From Hyalella azteca (Eukaryota > Arthropoda > Malacostraca > Amphipoda > Hyalellidae), in NCBI RefSeq assembly GCF_000764305.2, contig NW_025932638.1:1-64000 (forward strand): 64,000 bases of DNA, given 5' to 3'. Below, piece by piece: positions 57,946-64,000 of the stretch. Both the position numbers and the translations under genes were made by a program. Within the stretch, counting starts at the first letter, position 1. Each line of letters begins with the position of its first letter. A model generated the notes under the pieces. That model was not told the origin of the DNA. It did not search any database and saw only the letters and a program-made list of their open reading frames with translations.

Positions 57946-60900
57946 TAGGATTACCTTTGCTACTTTCGAGTTCAGTGCAGAGTCAAAGTTCTTGAGGGCT
58001 GATTAAATTCTGTCCCTCAGAACTGATTAGGCGTATTATTCATAGGAGGTCCCTCTGTTTGCCCTTAGATTGAATCAATTTGCCTTCCTATAACATGAAC
58101 GTAAGTGGTAAATAATTAGAAAAGTAGAGAAGTGGGCTTATTAATTCTTAAAATGTAATGAGGCGGAAATATCAACCATGCATATAGGTATTGACTTGCA
58201 TTAATTAAAAAGGGAGAAATATTTCGGCAAGTGGTACGTGCAGTACTTAGAGTACCAAGTGTATCTCTCGCTAACTTTTCCATGTTTACTTAAAAATTAA
58301 ATGTTTTTAGCGTTTTTGCATGCCAGACGCATAAATCTTTGATATTAAATGTGGTTGCTGATAAGAATTTTCTGATTCGCATTATGCTCATTCATAAGTG
58401 AAATACCCGGTTGAACAATGAAATAAAATGATATATTATTGAACGTCAAGACATTTGCTTATTAGGAAGCCAGAGCTGGAAAAACATTGTCTGCATTATG
58501 ACTTACAAAATTGAATGTATGTGGTCGTGAGTTTATTATGATGATGAATTGTTCTTGGTTTGATATTGACTATGTTATGCGCGGAGAAGAAGTGTTCGAG
58601 AGATGCATGGCCTTTGATGACATTCAGAGTGCCGCTAGTGACTGGGCTTCATTTGGCAATCCTTATCTATCAATACTTTGCTTATCTCTTGCTCCTTTAT
58701 CTCTACCTGTGAAATTACTTATGAGAAAGTCTTGTAAACTTACTGCGCGGCCTTCTAGCGTTTCAATAGTATTCAAAATACGTACAGTTACATAGTTCGA
58801 TCAAGGGTGATTTGGACGTCTGACTGGGGCGTGTTGTTGTTGGCAAATTTCTATCCAGTCTTTATATTTATATAGAAACATTTTCATCAATTATGATTTA
58901 AAGTTGGATTTTCTTCAAACGGTGGTTACTTTTTTTTTGCCTCAACTAAAATTAGATGTTCAAGTACGGAACACGTTATTTTTCTTACCCGTGAATAGAT
59001 TCTTCAAAATAAGTACGGTGAACTAAAATCATAAGTCAATCGTCTTCCATGCTATCAATTCTCTACAGATTTGGCCCACAATTAAATTTGGCCCTCAACT
59101 TCTTTCATTGCTCTCAATTTCGCTCACAATTTATTTAGTTGGCCCTTAATTGGGCTCACAATTTCTTACTCTGCCCGTCACGGCTGCCCTGTAATCTGGC
59201 CGCGTTAAGAGTCGCCAGCGAGGTCATATTACCCTGAACACAGGTCACGCATGCAGGGAACCGCTGACACTCCTGCACTTAAGGTAATTTTTCTCTTATC
59301 AACGCGGAGTGCAGAAAATAATTTGAAATGAAGACTAGGAACATTTAGGATCATTGTTTTCACGCTAATATTGACACCAGAATACAATTTGGAATGAACT
59401 CGAGGAACGTTTGGGATCTTTGTTCTCATGCTAACACAACAGTAGAATATCAATGGGAATGAACATGAAGAACAATTAGGATCATTGTTTTCATGTCAAC
59501 ACGGATATAAGAATACAATTTGGGATGAAATGGAACCGGATAATTATCGATGACTAATAAGTACTGAAGTGCCACTATTTCGAATCCTGCATTTTTCAAA
59601 AATGATTTCCAGATTAGCGGACATTCGGTATTCAATTTTGTTATATGTTAGATAATTTCATGAAATTAGATAGTTTAGGGGTATATTCACATTTTTATTA
59701 TCTTCATTCTCGACATTATTCCTAATATCACATGCACAAGGAACGTCTGCTTCAAGAGCGCAGCTATAAACAAATCCCACGCCTTCTCGTGGCTCAAACG
59801 CTTTAAAAAAACGGGAACTTATCAGAAAGAAAACCGGTGAATACAGTGAAATATAAAAGGAACGCAAAAAAGTTTGTTATTAATACCTTGCTAATTATTA
59901 CGGTTAGATTTAATGCGGCAACATTTCTTGCGATGATATCATTTATGGTTAGAATTGAAGCGTTTATACTCAGTGCTGATAGATTGTTTGCGGTTGGGTG
60001 GTATAGGCCTAACCTGCTGCAATTGAGCTTATATTTTAGGCACTGATAATTATTGAAGTTAGATTAGATGCCCTGATTTTAGTTGAATTTGAGGGACCGG
60101 ATGTTTGTTAAATCGGTTGTGGGACAATCATAGTTATCATGATCATTATTAGAACTCGATTTCAGTTTTCGAATTTTCTAATAGGAAAGATAGGAGCTGA
60201 TCAAGGGACCGACGATACCATAGAAGATTAGGCTTAAAATCTCCATTCCATTCAACTAAACCTCATTTAGTAGTAGAACTGTCGACGATTGTGCTTTGTC
60301 ACCGCCAAATGATTGCTTTCTTTATTGCCGAACTCTGTGGGTGTGAGTGAAGTTTGCCTCTGAATTTGTACCTGTAGTCTTGGAATGCCTTAAATACTGC
60401 AGTGTTAAAATACTGCCCCACCTGCAGCGTTGTAATACCGTCCAACGTGAAGCGTTGTATGCTTCACCTTTATTCGTCACACTGACGATGTATCCAAATG
60501 GACAGGCTTGTCGTTTATGTATCTTCTTGGTACCTGAGACTTGAAGGAATTTAGTTGTCTTCTTATGTGTGTTTTCCTGCTTTATAAATCATCTTTTTCG
60601 TTAATATTTCGAAGTGTAGTCGTATTATGGACAGCTGACCTCAGTCTCAGCAACCTCTGACAAACCAGGCAAGATTTTGGTGGTGGGCGACAGCAGGAGA
60701 CGTGACCGCGCATGTACCACTGTTGTTGTATGCATCCGCTTGGTCTGCCCAAGTCTCTGTCTTCACTTTACCTTATTACAAAACATGACTGGACAGCAGT
60801 GGCCTCTTCATTTTATTCGATAATAGATTCGGAAACGTTTTCAGTTTTTTAAATATCTCATGGATAACCTTTTAAACCCATTAACAACCTAGCAACTCTT

Positions 60901-62466
60901 TCATAGACAATAAATTTTGGGCATTCGCGTGATGTGGCTATAACAAAATTTTTGAACTGAAGAAAACTCACAAATTTTTCTTATTTATTTGATTTCTACT
61001 TATTTAATGAATCTGAGAAATGTCTGAGAAATATCCTTATCTGAGAGAAATGATGAAAAAGTTCTTGCGAAATAATTTAAATAATACAAATCTTGGACTG
61101 GAATCTCAAAAGGAATTCATGGATTAAGAAAGAGAGGATCAAATTGTTGTATAAATTTCTTCTTCAAAAAATAGCGTCATTTAGTGTTGAAATCTTACAC
61201 GGGGATGGATATATACCAAGAAAGTCTACTGTATCTTTATGATAATTGTCGCACTTCGCCTTAAGGTAATCCCTGTTAACTACCGAATTCACGCATCGGA
61301 GGATGCTGAATGTCTACCACGATGGATTTTCCCTCCTGTATTTAAAACATAATGTATCTGGTGATCATAATTCACCAGTCTGCGTAAGGCTACTCAATTT
61401 CGCTATTGCTCTCTAGCGTTGCTCAAGACGTTGAACAAAAGTTAGTAATTTGTACTCAACCGTGTCTCTTTTGCAATTACTATTGTTTTGTCCGAAAAAC
61501 TATGTATCCCATGTCCAAATGAACCCGTGCATCAGTGACAAGTTTCTTCGCAAAATCGGACATTACACTTCGGGGAACTCAGCAATCCTTAGGAGTCGAT
61601 ATTGAAGGAGTCAGAAATAACTTGTCCATGTATGGCGATTCGCTTAGCAACACTGACCTCCTGGTCTGCATTCCTTCGATCTTCTTCCACTCTCGATCCC
61701 TTTCTCTTATCATCTTCTCGTCCATCTTATATTTTACACTCATCTGTTATAACCACCATACGATTCAGTCTATTATCAATCACTTCATTGATACTCTTTT
61801 CGATATTGTCATCCTTTTTTTTATTCCTTACTTTCCCTCTCAATTTAGTTTCATCTGTCACCTTCTTTCTTTCTATCATCTCAACTCCCTAATTCTTCTA
61901 CATATATCTAACTTTCCCACATCTTCTCCTTTCCCACTTACATTACAGGTGCCTCTCTCTTCCCCATCCCTCTCTCTCACGTAGACATACAAAGCCTCGT
62001 CGGTCATCTGACCTACGCTGCACTGTCGGCAGGCCGTGATTGCGTAATTGAGAGATTGCAGCGCCCGGCCCCGCACACCTGGCTAGAGTTATGCGTTGTG
62101 TGTGCGGTAATTCTGGCTGCTTCTGCTAGAGCATACTATTGTCAGGATAATGATTCACTCTTTTGTTTGCTCATTGTTTCCGTCAAATTAACATTGTTCA
62201 GTTACTAAAATAAGTTTTTCAAAGATTTATGACTGATCCGCTTCTGTGAAGTAATTTTTCAGCCGCCGTGTTAACGACAGCAACGCACCGCAGGTACAAA
62301 TCATTTGACAACTCAATTTATCACTATATATTTTGATGGTAATTTAAAAAACAAGATAAGGCGATAGCCGGAGTTGACATTCATGTTAATTCTATCCCTG
62401 AGGAGATATTTCTATTACATATTTTTTAGCTGGTATGAAAATTACCAGTCATGAATGAAATTCAAT
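57946..62466. other. noncoding interval
   Basis: About 4.5 kb with only unsupported small frames (58511-58795, 59229-60544, 61535-62076). The last is a pyrimidine-rich low-complexity stretch (61680-61985) that gives Ser/Leu/Phe-rich peptides. Around 59300-59520 a weak repeat of 'aatgaacatgaagaacaatt' type recurs at about 60 bases. Confidence 0.4.
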
Positions 62467-63769
62467 ATGAGGGAGCTGTGTAATTCCTTATATAGTGTAA
62501 CAGTATGAAGCCCGTTGAAGCCTGTTACTGTATAAGGCAGTAATTACTGTAGTTGTGTCAGCGCACGGCAACAGGTGTAGCAGTTGAAGGGTCGAGCGTT
62601 TCTACACGCTGCCTCACTCTGCGCTGTCGTGCCCTGCCTCCTCGCGCGGCCTCGCGCCTTTTATCTGCTTTAAGTTTTTGACTGTAATTGCTGTTGGGAA
62701 AACTTCGATGCATTGAATTATTCTGTAATTTTTTGGGTTATTTTATTCTGTATTCTTTAATTTTTCTTCACTATTTGTTTTTCTTTGCAGCTCTGTAGCA
62801 GATCAACTTTTTTTCGCTTGAAATGGAGCATCAAAAACATGATCTTCAGATGTTTTCTTTTCCTACCTTCGCTTGAATTGCTAAGAGTTTTGTTTTTAAC
62901 AACTCAATTTATAAGAAGAAAGAATCTTTGACTCACATGGTAAATCTTTGTAAAAATTTTACTCGCAATCCAAGTCGGCACTGAAGAAATAGGCCCATGG
63001 CCGGTTGCCGATTCTTGAACTTTTCGTGACTTGATTCACAAGGGATCCGGCCTTTGGAACCCGATCTTTCCATAGCTGACGATTGATTGAGATAGCTGCT
63101 GGACTTATTGCCTGGTCCGTAATTTTCTAGGCATTTTATGACTGAACATATGCTCCTGCCTAGCTTCGTCTAGTCTGTTTTTTTTTACCTCTATATCTTT
63201 TTTTGATTTGTTACAAACAATTAGAAGTGAAGTTAAAAAGAAGTGTTGTAATAATGAGGGAGCTGTGTAAAACCTTATATAGTGTCACAGTATGAAGCCC
63301 ATGGAAGCCTGTTACTGTATAAGGCTGTAATTACTGTAGCTGTGTCAGCGCACGGCAACAGGTGTAGCAGCTGAAGGGTCGAGCGTTGCTACACGCTGCC
63401 TCACTCTGCGCTGTCGTGCCCTGCCTCCTCGCGCGCTGACGCCTTTCATCTGCTTTAATTTTTGACTGTAATTGCTATTGGGAAAACTTCGATGCTTTGA
63501 ATTATTCTGCAATTTTTGGGGTTAATTGTTTTCGCTACTTGTTTTTCTTTGCAGTTCTGTTGCAAATCAACATGTTTCACTTGAAATGAAGCATCAATTG
63601 ATTGCATCATCAAAAAAATCATCTTCAGATGGTGTTTTTCGCTTGAAACCTTCGCCTACCTACCTTCGCTTGAATTTCTAAGAGTTTTGTTTTTAACAAC
63701 TCAATTTATAAGAAGAAAGAATCTTTGACTCACATGGTAAATCTTTGTAAAAATTTTACTCGCAATCCA
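62467..63769. repeat. direct duplication, two copies 787 bp apart
   Basis: Copy 1 (62467-62972) and copy 2 (63254-63769) share about 500 bases with scattered substitutions and small indels. Each opens with a 'cttatatagtgtaacagta' / 'ctgttactgtataagg' imperfect hairpin, then a GC-rich core ('cactctgcgctgtcgtgccc'), then 'ttctttgactcacatggtaa'. No coding frame is conserved, so this is probably a dispersed repeat family. Confidence 0.9.
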
Positions 63770-64000
63770 CGAACTTTGGTTGTACATGAGTTGTGAATCT
63801 CGTAAGGATGATTTTTATTAAGAAGTTTTTTTTAGATTACCGACAGTGTGCTCCGAACCTGAGATGAACGATGTTGCCTGAGATAAGCGAAGTTGCCGGA
63901 TGATGTGATGCTATTTCGCTGTTGTCGCGTCTGGGAACAAAAGTCTTCGCGTTGTGAGAAAGTTGTTGGAATCTTGAGGAAAATTCGCCAACTAAAAAGA
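63770..64000. other. noncoding end of window
   Basis: Nothing recognised. Confidence 0.35.

Noticed and set aside
61535..62076. 149-residue hydrophobic protein
   Set aside because: Pyrimidine-rich low-complexity DNA; no splice or start context and opposed frames exist.
1..64000. tRNA or rRNA genes
   Set aside because: I looked for T-loop 'GGTTCGA/GGTTCAA' boxes with matching A-boxes and for conserved rRNA motifs and found none; a covariance-model scan would be decisive.

Overview
This is an AT-rich, intron-rich, repeat-laden metazoan nuclear window. Introns use GT/AG splice sites, coding exons are islands in long noncoding DNA, a TATA+Inr core promoter of arthropod type is visible, and Penelope-like and non-LTR retrotransposon remnants are present. 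An arthropod, plausibly a crustacean, is my best guess, but the sequence alone does not prove it. There is no bacterial-style operon, CRISPR array, rRNA or tRNA that I could find. Four N bases and two intact Nextera mate-pair junction adapters (8224-8261, 20470-20507) show that this is a draft assembly with at least two suspect joins.

Layout. 1-5000: foldback repeat, degraded non-LTR retrotransposon, and a 1.4-kb nonautonomous element with GGGGTAA-type inverted ends. 5051-5592: a tandemly duplicated 340-bp unit, each copy carrying a complete 62-residue mitoregulin (MTLN)-like microprotein. 6876-8725: partial dynactin p24 (DCTN3)-like gene, apparently missing its middle exon where an adapter sits. 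9657-14291: a seven-exon CDIN1 (C15orf41) nuclease gene with a large Ser/Thr-rich insert, one apparent 1-base deletion, and a minisatellite abutting exon 5. All these genes are on the + strand.

15481-26706: two intronless paralogous genes on the - strand encoding RNA-ligase-like nucleotidyltransferases (502 and 474 aa) with lysine nucleophile, GSKN, EGIV and KLK motifs in order; the second has a clear TATA/Inr promoter. 26.7-43 kb is mostly noncoding, with a tandem array, a head-to-head pair of Penelope-like fragments, a non-LTR 3' end, a hAT-like terminus, and two orphan probable exons (39972-40050, 42581-42719). 43294-48448: a multi-exon - strand gene encoding a long Ser-rich protein with a C3HC4 RING, reconstructed from five phase-compatible exons. 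48.5-64 kb is dominated by satellites and direct duplications with no gene I can support firmly.

How genes may relate: MTLN-like exons have both a stop-overlapping AATAAA and a 5' splice site just upstream of DCTN3, so a shared transcript is conceivable. A CDIN1 nuclease converging on RNA-ligase-like genes is a suggestive cut/join neighbourhood, but any functional link is inference.
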